From assembly GCA_964396845.1 (NCBI GenBank), contig CAYNGH010000017.1:1-38632 (forward strand): a stretch of 38,632 nt of DNA. The letters are read 5' to 3'. A program made the position numbers and the translations under genes. This DNA comes from CAYNGH01 sp964396845 (GTDB taxonomy: Bacteria > Vulcanimicrobiota > JAJTBE01 > CAYNGH01). The notes beneath the pieces are model-generated. The model was not told where the DNA came from and searched no databases. It saw only the letters and a list, made by a program, of their open reading frames with translations. Positions 24,991 to 33,564 of the stretch are shown here, in pieces. Every line of letters begins with the position of its first letter. The stretch's first letter is position 1.

Positions 24991-25019
24991 ATTATAGCTT
25001 GAATCTGCTCCAGATTCAA
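24991..25019 (-). promoter_or_regulatory. Prepilin gene promoter overlapped by a perfect palindrome
   Basis: On the minus strand TTGAAT (25014-25019) and TATAAT (24991-24996) are 17 bases apart. A palindrome with 9-base arms, TTGAATCTG and CAGATTCAA around three bases (24999-25019), covers the -35 box and most of the spacer. This is a typical place for a repressor. The region is shared with the divergent GH13 gene, whose own promoter I could not place. Confidence 0.6.
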
Positions 25020-25144
25020 TAGTTTTTTCCGCCTAATTGACTTTGATGAAACTTTACAGCTTGTTGACACTTGTCTGGAAACCTGAAGGATTCACATGCT
25101 GTTCAAAGAAGAACCCTTAAACCACATAAATTTTGGAGGAAGGC

Positions 25145-27226
25145 ATGACTGATTCTGCAGGGAGTATTATCCACGAATTAAACGAAAAATTTTTCCAGGT
25201 GATGGAGCCGGGAAAAATTTTTTTGGAGATTCATGCCAGGGAAAGCTTGGCAGATTATGCCGAGGTTCAATACCGGGACGGCGGAAGGCAGATGAAAGCC
25301 TCCCTAAAACCGGGGGAAGTCCGGGACGGAATGCGGGTTTTTGCCGGGGAGATTGTCCTGGAGCGCCGGCAGGTTGATATGCCTTATCACTTTATCCTGA
25401 AAGGCTCCCCGGGAACTTTCAGGTTCCCCTCGGAAGAAGGGAAAAACTTCCCCGGTTTTACCGGATATGTTGACCATATCCCCTCCTGGGCTAAAGGGGT
25501 AGTGTGGTATCAGGTGTTCCCGGAACGTTTCCGCAACGGGAATCCCCGATCCAATCCCACCCTGGAGGATATAAAAGAAACCTGGATTAAAAACTGGCGC
25601 ATCAGGGACTGGGGAAAGGACTGGTACGCCATGGATCTCTGGGAACAGGAGAACTTTGATTCGGTATTCCAGTCGATATATCATCGCCGTTGTGGCGGGG
25701 ACCTTACAGGTATAATCGAAAAACTGGATTATATCCAGCAACTGGGCATCGGCGCCATCTACCTGAATCCCGTCTTCCGGGGGGAGTCCCTTCACAAGTA
25801 TGACGGGAGCACCTTTCACCATGTGGATGAAACCTTCGGGCCGGACCCTGAAAAGGACAAGGCTTTGCTTCAGGAAGCCGGTGAAACCCACGACCCGAAA
25901 ACCTGGATATGGACCGGGGCCGACAAGCTTCTTCTGGAGCTGGTGGATCAGGCCCACTGCCGGGGAATCAAAGTGATAATCGACGGGGTTTTCAATCACT
26001 CCAGCCGAAATTTCTTTGCCTTTGCTGATCTGCTGAAAAATAAACAGGAGTCCCCATACAAGGACTGGTATTCAGTTACCCGCTGGGATGACAACCTTCC
26101 CGACGGCTTCGAATATGAGGGCTGGTTCGGCCATCATTATCTTCCCGAGTTTGCCAGGGATGAGAACAACCTGAATCCCCATTATAAAAAATATCTTTTT
26201 GATATAACCCGCCGATGGATGGCCCCGGAAGGCGACCCTTCCAAAGGAGTTGACGGATGGAGGCTGGATGTGGCTTTCTGCGTGCCTCATGGCTTCTGGC
26301 GGGAATGGCGGGGTCTGGTGAAATCCATCAACCCCGAGGCTTATATCACTGGCGAAGTGATTGATATTGCGCCGGAATTTCTCCGGGGGGATGAATTTGA
26401 TGCCCTGATGAACTATCCCTTCGCCTTTAATGTGAGCCAATTTTTCATTGATCAAAAAGACAAAATACCCCCGTCGGTGTTTGCCCGGGAGATGCTCCGC
26501 CTGGGGCGGGCTTATCCTCCCGATGTCACCGGTGTGATGATGAACCTCCTCTCATCCCATGACACTCCCCGCCTCAGGACCCTGATTGTGAATCCTGACT
26601 GTAATTATCGGGACTGGTGGGGTTTTCACGACAGATCAAAGGCGGAAAAGAATCCCAATTACCGCATTGACCGGGGGGATCCGGTTCACCGGGCCATTCA
26701 CCGGATGATTGTCGCTTTCCAGATGACCTGGCCCGGAGCACCCATGATATATTACGGCGACGAGTTGGGGATGACCGGGGCCAACGATCCCGACTGCCGG
26801 AAACCCATGCTGTGGGATGATATTGAGTTTGAAGACGAGGCGACGGAGCCCCGTCCCGGCATGACTCATCCCGGCGAGAAGAACCAGCCCGATAAGGAAC
26901 TCCTTTGTGACTACCGCACTCTTATAGCCATCCGCAACAACCAGCCGGCCCTTCGCCGGGGGGATGTGGAAGTGCTGATGGCCGACGATGAGTCCGGCGT
27001 TCTGGCCTTTGCCCGGGTTTTTGAAAAAGACAGGATTCTGGCAGTTTTCAACAACAGCGACACTCCATGTGAGGTGTCAGTGCCTCTGCCCGATGGCTTC
27101 AACCGCCGATGGAAAGGCCTGATGGATTCCTCTCAGTGGGAGGCCCGGGAAAACTTCCTGAAAACTGTTGTTTCTCCCATGAGCTTCTTAATTCTCAAGG
27201 GTTGCCAAGATAAGGCGGAGCAGTAA
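25145..27226 (+). CDS. GH13 alpha-glucan hydrolase (neopullulanase / cyclomaltodextrinase-like)
   Basis: A 693-residue glycosidase of the alpha-amylase family. An N-terminal beta domain (about residues 1-115) precedes the TIM barrel, which starts at WYQVFPERFRNG. The four conserved regions are present: DGVFNH, DGWRLDVAF (nucleophile D375), ITGEVID (acid/base E404) and LSSHDTPR (D473). A beta-rich C-terminal domain follows. There is no signal peptide, so it acts in the cytoplasm on maltodextrins, glycogen or imported pullulan fragments. The Ser-His-Asp form of region IV and an N-terminal domain are usual in the neopullulanase/cyclomaltodextrinase subgroup. ATG 25145 follows GGAGG closely. It is divergent from the prepilin gene. 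Confidence 0.92.
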   Translation: MTDSAGSIIHELNEKFFQVMEPGKIFLEIHARESLADYAEVQYRDGGRQMKASLKPGEVRDGMRVFAGEIVLERRQVDMPYHFILKGSPGTFRFPSEEGKNFPGFTGYVDHIPSWAKGVVWYQVFPERFRNGNPRSNPTLEDIKETWIKNWRIRDWGKDWYAMDLWEQENFDSVFQSIYHRRCGGDLTGIIEKLDYIQQLGIGAIYLNPVFRGESLHKYDGSTFHHVDETFGPDPEKDKALLQEAGETHDPKTWIWTGADKLLLELVDQAHCRGIKVIIDGVFNHSSRNFFAFADLLKNKQESPYKDWYSVTRWDDNLPDGFEYEGWFGHHYLPEFARDENNLNPHYKKYLFDITRRWMAPEGDPSKGVDGWRLDVAFCVPHGFWREWRGLVKSINPEAYITGEVIDIAPEFLRGDEFDALMNYPFAFNVSQFFIDQKDKIPPSVFAREMLRLGRAYPPDVTGVMMNLLSSHDTPRLRTLIVNPDCNYRDWWGFHDRSKAEKNPNYRIDRGDPVHRAIHRMIVAFQMTWPGAPMIYYGDELGMTGANDPDCRKPMLWDDIEFEDEATEPRPGMTHPGEKNQPDKELLCDYRTLIAIRNNQPALRRGDVEVLMADDESGVLAFARVFEKDRILAVFNNSDTPCEVSVPLPDGFNRRWKGLMDSSQWEARENFLKTVVSPMSFLILKGCQDKAEQ

Positions 27227-27235
27227 AAACAGAAC

Positions 27236-27270
27236 CCGGCAGGGAGCTTCTCATGGCTTCTCCCTGCCGG
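27236..27270. terminator. Strong inverted repeat between convergent genes
   Basis: CCGGCAGGGAG and CTCCCTGCCGG form a perfect 11-base stem with a 13-base loop. On the minus strand a T-run (TTCTGTTTTT) follows four bases after the stem, so it probably ends the aminotransferase transcript. On the plus strand no T-run follows, but the stem may protect the GH13 mRNA end. Confidence 0.6.
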
Positions 27271-27298
27271 CAAAGAATGTCAGAATGGGGATCAATCA

Positions 27299-28531
27299 TC
27301 AGACCCCGGACTTCACCTTGTGATTCCTGATGGCTTCTTCGAAGACCCCCGCCAGCCGGCGGACTCCTTCCACATTCTGGGCTTTGGTGGCATAGGAGAA
27401 GTTAATCCGGATGGTATTCTTCCCCTGGCCGTTGCAGAAGAAATGAGTGCCTGCCACAAAGGCCACGTTATGTTCGATGGCGGTCTTCATGATCTCCTCG
27501 GCATCCAATCCCTGGGGAAGCTCCAGAAACAGGAATAATCCCCCCTGGGGACAGGTCCATTTCACTCCCTGAGGCATATAACGTTCGAAGGCATCTAACA
27601 TGATGTCCCGTTTTTCCCGGTACATCTCGATAATCCGGTTGATGCTCTTCCGCAGGTGGCCTTTTTCGATGAACCGGGCCACAATCCGCTGGGTGAAGGG
27701 GGATGTGCAGAGATCTGTGGACTGCTTGGCGATGATTAGCCGGTCTATGATGTCCCGGTGAGCCAGCATCCAGCCGATGCGGAAGCCGGGGCAGAATATC
27801 TTGGAGAAAGTCCCCAGAAGAATCACATGTCCGGTTTCGTCCAGCTCATAGAAGGTTCGCTGATGTTCCCCTTCAAATCGAAGCTCCCGGTAAGGGCTGT
27901 CCTCTACAATCAGGACATCGTATTTATAGGCCAGCTTTAGGATCTCTTTCCGGCGGGATTCCGGGATGGTGATCCCCGCAGGATTCTGGAAGTCCGGAAC
28001 AATATAGATGAACTTGGGCTTTTCCCCCTTCTCTTTCATCTCCTCCAGGGTTTTTTCCAGAATCTTAACATCCATGCCCTGATCCCCCACTGGGATTCCC
28101 ACGGGAACAGCGCCGTAGCTGAAGAAGGCCCCCAGGCCTCCCAGATATGAGGGCAGACCTACGATGACCTTGTCCCCCCGGTTGATGAATATCTTGGCTA
28201 CCAGGTCCAGTCCCTGCTGGGATGCAGTTGTTACCAGGACATTGTCCATGAATACATCGATGCCATACTGGCGGTAATGATCCAAAAGCATCTGCCTCAG
28301 GAGGGGATCCCCTTCGGTGGTGCCGTATTGAAGCACCATGTTGGCTTCCCGATCCATCACCTCGTTCATGACATCTTTGAGTTCCGCCACGGGAAAAGAG
28401 TCGGGAGAAGGAAGCCCCCCGGCAAAGGAGATTATCTCCGGCTTCTGGGTCAGCTTCAGAAGCTCCCGGATTGCAGAACGTTTCCTGCCCTTCACGTTGA
28501 CGGCAAGGATTTCTTCCAGATTGCTGATCAT
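27299..28531 (-). CDS. PLP-dependent aminotransferase, class I/II (2-aminoadipate / aromatic type)
   Basis: A 410-residue fold-type I aminotransferase. It opens with IRELLKLTQKPEIISFAGGLPSPDSFP, the signature of the LysN / MocR-related aminotransferase group, which uses 2-aminoadipate, aromatic or branched-chain amino acids with 2-oxoglutarate. Key residues are visible: N183 in FQNPAG, D211 in VEDSPYREL, the PLP lysine K244 in GTFSKIFCPGFRIGW, and a substrate Arg in NTIRINFSY. There is no N-terminal DNA-binding domain. I chose ATG 28531 because GGAGG lies seven bases upstream; the frame is open further. Exact substrate unknown. Confidence 0.9.
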   Translation of the reverse strand: MISNLEEILAVNVKGRKRSAIRELLKLTQKPEIISFAGGLPSPDSFPVAELKDVMNEVMDREANMVLQYGTTEGDPLLRQMLLDHYRQYGIDVFMDNVLVTTASQQGLDLVAKIFINRGDKVIVGLPSYLGGLGAFFSYGAVPVGIPVGDQGMDVKILEKTLEEMKEKGEKPKFIYIVPDFQNPAGITIPESRRKEILKLAYKYDVLIVEDSPYRELRFEGEHQRTFYELDETGHVILLGTFSKIFCPGFRIGWMLAHRDIIDRLIIAKQSTDLCTSPFTQRIVARFIEKGHLRKSINRIIEMYREKRDIMLDAFERYMPQGVKWTCPQGGLFLFLELPQGLDAEEIMKTAIEHNVAFVAGTHFFCNGQGKNTIRINFSYATKAQNVEGVRRLAGVFEEAIRNHKVKSGV

Positions 28532-28825
28532 ACAGACACCTCCAAAAAAATTAGATGGATTCTTATCCATCGATCTGGCATTTGAGTGGGATAATTGTTG
28601 CTGGATAGTAAGGTTTTTCAGTCGGGGTTTTTTATAGTTTGGTATTTTTTCGACTTCTTACTTCTTTCATATTTGCCGATGGTTCCCTTCCAGGATAATG
28701 ACAATTTTCACAAAAAACCGGCCAGCATAAAACTGCAAAAAAACCAAAACCAGAAGCAGAAAGCCTGTCTTCAGTGGTGTTGAATATTTCCGATGAGAAT
28801 TGCCTGTGGCCGACAAAAAGCAGGT

Positions 28826-29263
28826 TTACTGAACCGTTACCTTTGTCATCCGGTCGCCTTTCCTGATTTTATCGATGACTTCATCACCGCCGACAACTCT
28901 GCCGAATACCGTATGAACCCCGTCGAGATGGGACTGGGGTGAATGGCATATAAAAAACTGGCTCCCGCCGGTGTCTTTTCCCGCATGGGCCATGGAAAGG
29001 CTTCCCCGCTGGTGTTTGTGGGGGTTTCCTTTGGTTTCGCACTTGATTTTATAGCCAGGCCCGCCGGTGCCGTCGCCCTTGGGGCATCCTCCCTGAATGA
29101 CAAAATCAGGAATGACCCGGTGAAAGGTGAGGCCGTCATAGTAGCCCTTGCTGATAAGATCAACAAAATTCTTTACGGTCCCCGGGGCTTCATTGGGGTA
29201 AAGCTCGATGGTCATGGTTCCCTGGCTGGTTTCCATTGTTACCTTTGGGTTGTTCTCTGCCAT
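28826..29263 (-). CDS. Peptidyl-prolyl cis-trans isomerase, cyclophilin type
   Basis: A 145-residue single-domain cyclophilin that speeds proline isomerisation during protein folding. Motifs are typical: FHRVIPDFVIQGG (catalytic Arg and Phe), GSQFFICHSP and HTVFGRVVGGDEVIDKI. There is no signal peptide or membrane segment, so it is cytoplasmic. GGAGG lies eight bases before the ATG. It is divergent from the small gene at 29420. The segment 28532-28825 upstream of the aminotransferase holds no gene that I can support. Confidence 0.94.
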   Translation of the reverse strand: MAENNPKVTMETSQGTMTIELYPNEAPGTVKNFVDLISKGYYDGLTFHRVIPDFVIQGGCPKGDGTGGPGYKIKCETKGNPHKHQRGSLSMAHAGKDTGGSQFFICHSPQSHLDGVHTVFGRVVGGDEVIDKIRKGDRMTKVTVQ

Positions 29264-29419
29264 TATATTCCTCCAAAATATTCTGATAAAAATTATCTTC
29301 TACGGTATTTCCGGATAACCTTTGATTCTCTTGGGAAATGTGCCTGTTTTTTCTTCCTTGAGAGGAGTCAGGATGAAGAATACCAAATAACATCATATTA
29401 AATCATCGGAGGATACTAA

Positions 29420-29683
29420 ATGAAGTGGGAACATAAAAGCATAGTTCTCAGGTTTACATCGAAAGTGCCCCAGGACTCGGGAAGTGACTTTCTGCAGGGT
29501 CTGGATGAGGAGAGCTACAAGGTTCTCCAGGAAGCCGGTGTCAGCGGATGGGAGATGGTATCGGTGGTTCCCCTGTCTGCGGGAGCCTTCAGTGCTTCGG
29601 GCAAGGGGATCTTCTCTGCCAGCCAGTCCCATACCAATGCAGTGATTGCCTTTTTTAAAAGACTTGTCGAGAAAACTACCTGA
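29420..29683 (+). CDS. Small DUF4177-like protein
   Basis: An 87-residue protein starting MKWEHKSIVLRF and containing GVSGWEMVSVVPLSAGAF and a C-terminal AFFKRLVEK. The W-E-x-K start, the GWE[ML]VSV core and the FKR end fit the DUF4177 pattern, a small cytoplasmic fold of unknown role. The ATG has GGAGG six bases upstream. A five-codon frame (29373-29390, MKNTK) with its own good ribosome binding site lies just upstream. It converges with the M23 peptidase gene. Confidence 0.7.
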   Translation: MKWEHKSIVLRFTSKVPQDSGSDFLQGLDEESYKVLQEAGVSGWEMVSVVPLSAGAFSASGKGIFSASQSHTNAVIAFFKRLVEKTT

Positions 29684-29710
29684 TCTTCGAAGAAATGGTC
29701 ACCGGGGCGA

Positions 29711-30592
29711 TTATCTGGCGGTATATGTGACTCCTTCTCTGGGTATGGCAGTGCCATGGCTCGCGGTCCTGAATTTCACCCGGTAGGTTTTCCGGGTACT
29801 GCCGTTTACCGGAGTGAAAACACAAAAGTGAAGATGAGGGCCAGTGGAATATCCCGTGTTCCCGGAAAGGCCGATGACTTCACCTTCTGCCACCCTCTGC
29901 CCCACATCCACCAGGGTTCCTTGATACTGCAGGTGATAATACTCGGCATATGTGCCATCGTCGTGGCGGATCAGCACAAAGTTGCCGTGACGTTTCATCC
30001 CGGGATCGGTGCCACCCCGTTTGGAGTCGTCTTTTATTCCCACCACGGTGCCGGCTCTGGCGGCGAGGATTCTGGTGCCCTCGGGCATCTCCCAGTCAAC
30101 GGCATATCGATTGTTTCCGAAGTGACTGAACCTGCCGTTATAGCTCTGAATCACTTTGAATGATTTCCCGGATTCGTAGGGAAGCCGGTATGTGACAAAC
30201 CATTTGTGCTTTCCCGAGGTATCTCCGGTCATCCAGTGGTATCGGAAACCGTAACTGGTGGATATACCGGGAGCTATGCGGTTGAGGGTCAGGATCAGCT
30301 TGTCCTGTTCCGGCGGGACCACATCGGTCACCGGGAGGCTCCATTTATCAGGCCTCAGGTTTCTTGTGTTCTGGGGATTGATGGTTATTGTGATGGGGTA
30401 TGTGGCGGTGTTCCTTGCCCAGAACTGAACCTGATCCGGAGATTCCCTGGTAATGACAGCCACAATCCCGATATTGGACCAGTGTTCCTTGACCTTTTCT
30501 TCTGCTGTTGCCTGCCGGGGCAAAAGAAACAGCGCCGTCAGAATGATTAAAAACAGGGCTGTGGTTCTGGTGAGCTTCAAAGATGTCTTCAT
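29711..30592 (-). CDS. Secreted M23-family (LytM/lysostaphin-type) metallopeptidase
   Basis: A 293-residue exported protein with a signal peptide (residues 1-30, cut near RQATA). A beta-rich N-terminal domain precedes the M23 domain (about 150-265). Zinc and catalytic residues are visible: H157 and D166 in the SHFGNN..AVDW region, H220 (YYHL), and H253/H255 in GPHLHF. Such enzymes cut peptidoglycan cross-links or regulate cell-wall hydrolases. The catalytic set appears complete, so enzyme activity is likely. GGAG precedes the ATG, and a promoter is seen at 30648-30677. It acts in the periplasm. Confidence 0.9.
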   Translation of the reverse strand: MKTSLKLTRTTALFLIILTALFLLPRQATAEEKVKEHWSNIGIVAVITRESPDQVQFWARNTATYPITITINPQNTRNLRPDKWSLPVTDVVPPEQDKLILTLNRIAPGISTSYGFRYHWMTGDTSGKHKWFVTYRLPYESGKSFKVIQSYNGRFSHFGNNRYAVDWEMPEGTRILAARAGTVVGIKDDSKRGGTDPGMKRHGNFVLIRHDDGTYAEYYHLQYQGTLVDVGQRVAEGEVIGLSGNTGYSTGPHLHFCVFTPVNGSTRKTYRVKFRTASHGTAIPREGVTYTAR

Positions 30593-30647
30593 TGCTTTCT
30601 CCTGTTCCCTGAAAAATAATAATCTCGATTTGTAATTAATTGTTATT

Positions 30648-30677
30648 ATTATACAGGTTTTTTAAAGGTGTTGTCAC
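30648..30677 (-). promoter_or_regulatory. Candidate sigma70 promoter of the M23 peptidase gene
   Basis: On the minus strand GTGACA (30672-30677) and TATAAT (30648-30653) are separated by 18 bases. The -10 box is preceded directly by TG. Transcription would begin about 50 bases before the ATG at 30592. Confidence 0.5.
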
Positions 30678-30798
30678 GAAAATATCAGTTAATTCCTATA
30701 AGTTTTTATATGATTTTTATAAATACTGCAAGCATCAATGTAAAAACTGGCTTTTGTGATAAAAATCTCCTGGTATGTGGATAATCGGGGAGGATGAT

Positions 30799-31749
30799 AT
30801 GGGACAGGAAAAGGCGATAATGAAACAAGTCCGGATGCTTTATTTTTCCGGCACCGGCAACACTCACTGGGTGATTCGGCGGATGTGTGACGGGTTTGAA
30901 AAGCAGGAAATAGACTGCCGGGTTCTTTCTGCCGATGAGCTTTTGGCCCGTTGCGGTTGTCAGCCGGGAGCAGAACCAGACAGGGGGAAGATGCGGACAG
31001 AGCTGACAGATTTTCTGAAGGAGATGGATTTGTTAATTCTGGGGTTTCCCACATATGGATCCGACATGCCCCGCCCCCTCAAGGATCTGTTGCCTCTCAT
31101 TCCCGACGGGGATAAAACTCCCCTGGCGGTGGTTTCCACTGTTTACAAGGTGGGGGGGGATGCGGTCCACACCCCGGTGAGGGAGCTGGAAAGACGGGGA
31201 TATAATATTGTATATTCTGGATATGTCATTATGCCCAACAATTTTAAAATCCCCCAGTTTAAGTTCTTCGATATAAAAAACGGCCCGGAACTTGATGGAT
31301 ATTATGAATCTGCCGGGAAGACCGTTGATATGATCATAGAAAAAATTACCGACGGTGGCAAGTACCTGGAAGGGCGATCCATCGGTGATTACCTTGTGGG
31401 AGCAAGTCAGCGGATGGGAGAACGGGTGATGACAGGCTGGTTTGTGGGGAAGCTCTTTGCCCATGCATCCTGTACCCGCTGTGGTCTTTGCGGAGATACA
31501 TGCCCCATGGGGAATATAAGTTTTGAGAAGGGATACCCGGAGTTCGGGAATGACTGTTGCCTTTGTACCCGCTGTTATAATTTCTGCCCGGTAAACGCCA
31601 TCAATATAACCGACGGCACTCTGGATCAGGCAAAATATACTCGTTTCAAGGGGTTTGACCAGTGGAAACCTCCCCGGCTGAGAAAGGTGAAAGCATCACA
31701 TAAGAAAGAATCAACGGATAATATCGAGGTGAACAATGATAACCCTTGA
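30799..31749 (+). CDS. EFR1-type flavodoxin / 2[4Fe-4S] ferredoxin fusion
   Basis: A 316-residue electron-transfer protein. The N-terminus is a flavodoxin-like domain with an FMN-binding loop, YFSGTGNTHWV at about residues 15-25, and FPTYGSDMP. The C-terminus carries two [4Fe-4S] ferredoxin motifs, CTRCGLCGDTCPMGN and CLCTRCYNFCPVNA, at about residues 228-270. Such proteins (EFR1 family) shuttle electrons in anaerobic metabolism, which suggests a strict or facultative anaerobe. I chose ATG 30799, five bases after GGGGAGG, over ATG 30775. The last 14 bases overlap the next gene. Confidence 0.9.
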   Translation: MGQEKAIMKQVRMLYFSGTGNTHWVIRRMCDGFEKQEIDCRVLSADELLARCGCQPGAEPDRGKMRTELTDFLKEMDLLILGFPTYGSDMPRPLKDLLPLIPDGDKTPLAVVSTVYKVGGDAVHTPVRELERRGYNIVYSGYVIMPNNFKIPQFKFFDIKNGPELDGYYESAGKTVDMIIEKITDGGKYLEGRSIGDYLVGASQRMGERVMTGWFVGKLFAHASCTRCGLCGDTCPMGNISFEKGYPEFGNDCCLCTRCYNFCPVNAINITDGTLDQAKYTRFKGFDQWKPPRLRKVKASHKKESTDNIEVNNDNP

Positions 31750-32200
31750 CAAGGAACCGCCCCTGTCGGATTCAGTGGATTCCTCCGGGGACAAGAAGAA
31801 AGGCAATGTCGGCTGTATAGCTATGATTGTGGTTTTTGTGGTGTTTTCTCTATTGATTATCATCAATGCTCTCATCAACCAGGGGAGGCCTCCCCGTCCC
31901 GGCGGAGGTTTAAGCCAGTGCCAGTCCAACATGAAAAACATCGCCACTGCTCTGGAAATCTATTCTGTTGACAATCAGGGAGAATATCCCGATGATATTT
32001 ACAAGATTTCTCCCAATTATATGAAATCAATGCCAACTTGCGCCATGGCCGGGATGGACAGTTATTCTGTTTCATATGGTGTGTCAGTGGATTATGATCA
32101 TTATACTTTTTTCTGTTCCGGTCATAACCACCAGGATATGGGTGTCCCGCCGAATTATCCCCAATACAGCGACAGGACGGGATTAATCCCAAGGCCGTAG
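31736..32200 (+). CDS. Membrane-anchored protein resembling the soluble part of a pseudopilin
   Basis: A 154-residue protein with one membrane helix (about residues 27-45) preceded by a 25-residue polar, acidic tail. The outer part reads CQSNMKNIATALEIYSVDNQGEYP, then YMKSMPTCAMAG and two more Cys. That pattern resembles the mature C-terminal half of PulG/PilE-like pilins. The usual prepilin leader, with Gly followed by Phe and Glu at +5, is absent, so it may be anchored but not processed. The ATG has GAGGTG five bases upstream and overlaps the EFR1 gene, so translation is coupled. Why a pilin-like protein is tied to an electron carrier is unknown. Confidence 0.7.
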   Translation: MITLDKEPPLSDSVDSSGDKKKGNVGCIAMIVVFVVFSLLIIINALINQGRPPRPGGGLSQCQSNMKNIATALEIYSVDNQGEYPDDIYKISPNYMKSMPTCAMAGMDSYSVSYGVSVDYDHYTFFCSGHNHQDMGVPPNYPQYSDRTGLIPRP

Positions 32201-32207
32201 GTAAATG

Positions 32208-32552
32208 TCACAGGCTCCCTAACTGATCCATCCGGTTAATCAATCCGATATATTTTTTTTCCATTCCCATCCAGCCCCAGCCATAGATGATGAGAATTAT
32301 CACCATCAGGAAACACATGGCCCCGAATACCGGGCACAGCATTGCCATGAAGGTGACGGTGCTGGGAGGCATCTTGCCGGACTTGAGCATCTCCGCCACA
32401 AAATAGGGGTTAACCAGCCAGGGAGCAGTTCCAAGAAGCCAGGCAAAAAGCCCCCCCATTGCCATTATCAGCATCACTGCAACTATGGGCCACAGCCTGT
32501 TCAGCCGTTCCCTCCGGCTGATGAACAGTTTTTCTTCGTGGGTCAGCATCAT
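32208..32552 (-). CDS. Small membrane protein, two predicted helices
   Basis: A 114-residue protein with hydrophobic segments at about residues 21-40 and 65-92, a charged N-terminus (HEEKLFISRRERLNRLW) and a charged C-terminus. I do not recognise a family. I chose the first of two adjacent ATGs (32552, 32549), which follow a G-rich stretch; an ATG at 32567 has no ribosome binding site. It converges with the pilin-like gene, with only seven bases between the stops, and is divergent from the ankyrin gene. Confidence 0.6.
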   Translation of the reverse strand: MMLTHEEKLFISRRERLNRLWPIVAVMLIMAMGGLFAWLLGTAPWLVNPYFVAEMLKSGKMPPSTVTFMAMLCPVFGAMCFLMVIILIIYGWGWMGMEKKYIGLINRMDQLGSL

Positions 32553-32700
32553 CGTCCCCCCCGGCATTATATCAAGGCCTCAATCGATTGAATCCGGTCT
32601 TCTGAGATTTTTTTGCAGGTAATCCATGCATTTTTTCTTTCAGGATGGTATAATTTTAATATGTAGAAATGATGATGTCAACGGGAAGGAAGATTTTCAA

Positions 32701-33504
32701 TTGTTTGATTTCCTGTATAAAAATAAACTTTTTGATCTTATGAAGTCCGGTGAATCCGGGGATCTGTCCAATTTCCTCCTGGCCCATTCCGGCCTTGTAT
32801 CTGTAAAGGATCGTCAGGATAATACTCCCCTTCACCAGGCTGCCGCCAGAGATATGGACAGCTTTCTTCGGCTTCTTATCTCCTGCGGAGGGGGGCTCGA
32901 TGCCACCAATAGCGAAGGCAGAACACCTCTGCATATTGCCCTTTCCAACTGGTCAGTGACTTCTGCAAGACTTCTGCTCAGGGCGGGAGCTCATGTCCGG
33001 CTGGTGGACAACAAAGGATATGGAGCTTTACATCACGGGGTTGTGGGATTCAACCGGGGAAGACCCCCCAGGGATATGGACATCATCAACCAGCTTCTGG
33101 ACCGGGGAGCCCACATGGAACCTGCCGGTGACGGCCAGACACCGGTTCATTTGGCCTCAGCGGGAGGCTGGCTGGATCTGGTCAGATTACTCCTGTCCCG
33201 GGGAGGCGACCCCAGCCTCCGCACTCCCGGTGCCGGAACTCCCCTGCATCAGGCGGCCCGGTTCGGCCACCTGGGAGTCCTGTCCCTGCTGATTCTCCGG
33301 GGATGCCCGGTGAATGAAACCGATGAATATGGCCGCAGTGCTTTGCATCTGGCTTATGAAAACGGCCACCGCAAGGCCATTGACCTTCTGGAAAACAACG
33401 GTGCCAGTAGAAAAATAAGAGATCAGCAGGGAAGAACCCCTGACCAGGTGGAGCCTTCCCGGGAATCGGGAACTTCTTCAATCCTGCTGAAAGGATTTGA
33501 GTGA
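32701..33504 (+). CDS. Ankyrin-repeat protein
   Basis: A 267-residue protein of about six ankyrin repeats, without signal peptide or membrane segment. Repeats are marked by RQDNTPLHQAAAR, SEGRTPLHIALSN, GYGALHHGVVG, DGQTPVHLASAGG, GAGTPLHQAARFG and YGRSALHLAYENG. The fold serves protein-protein binding; the partner is unknown. I chose TTG 32701 because GGGAAGGAAG lies nine bases upstream, and a TATAAT at 32649-32654 would otherwise fall inside the gene. The frame is open to an ATG at 32626, which adds 25 residues. The next gene begins 60 bases after the stop. Confidence 0.8.
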   Translation: MFDFLYKNKLFDLMKSGESGDLSNFLLAHSGLVSVKDRQDNTPLHQAAARDMDSFLRLLISCGGGLDATNSEGRTPLHIALSNWSVTSARLLLRAGAHVRLVDNKGYGALHHGVVGFNRGRPPRDMDIINQLLDRGAHMEPAGDGQTPVHLASAGGWLDLVRLLLSRGGDPSLRTPGAGTPLHQAARFGHLGVLSLLILRGCPVNETDEYGRSALHLAYENGHRKAIDLLENNGASRKIRDQQGRTPDQVEPSRESGTSSILLKGFE

Positions 33505-33564
33505 GATGCTGGAATTCCTGAAAAGTAAACTTATTGCCGGGAGAAAAAAAGGGAGTTGCCGTCC

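Noticed and set aside
29373..29390. Five-codon frame MKNTK with a good ribosome binding site before the DUF4177-like gene
   Set aside because: It is too short to support as a gene; there is no sign of an attenuator around it.
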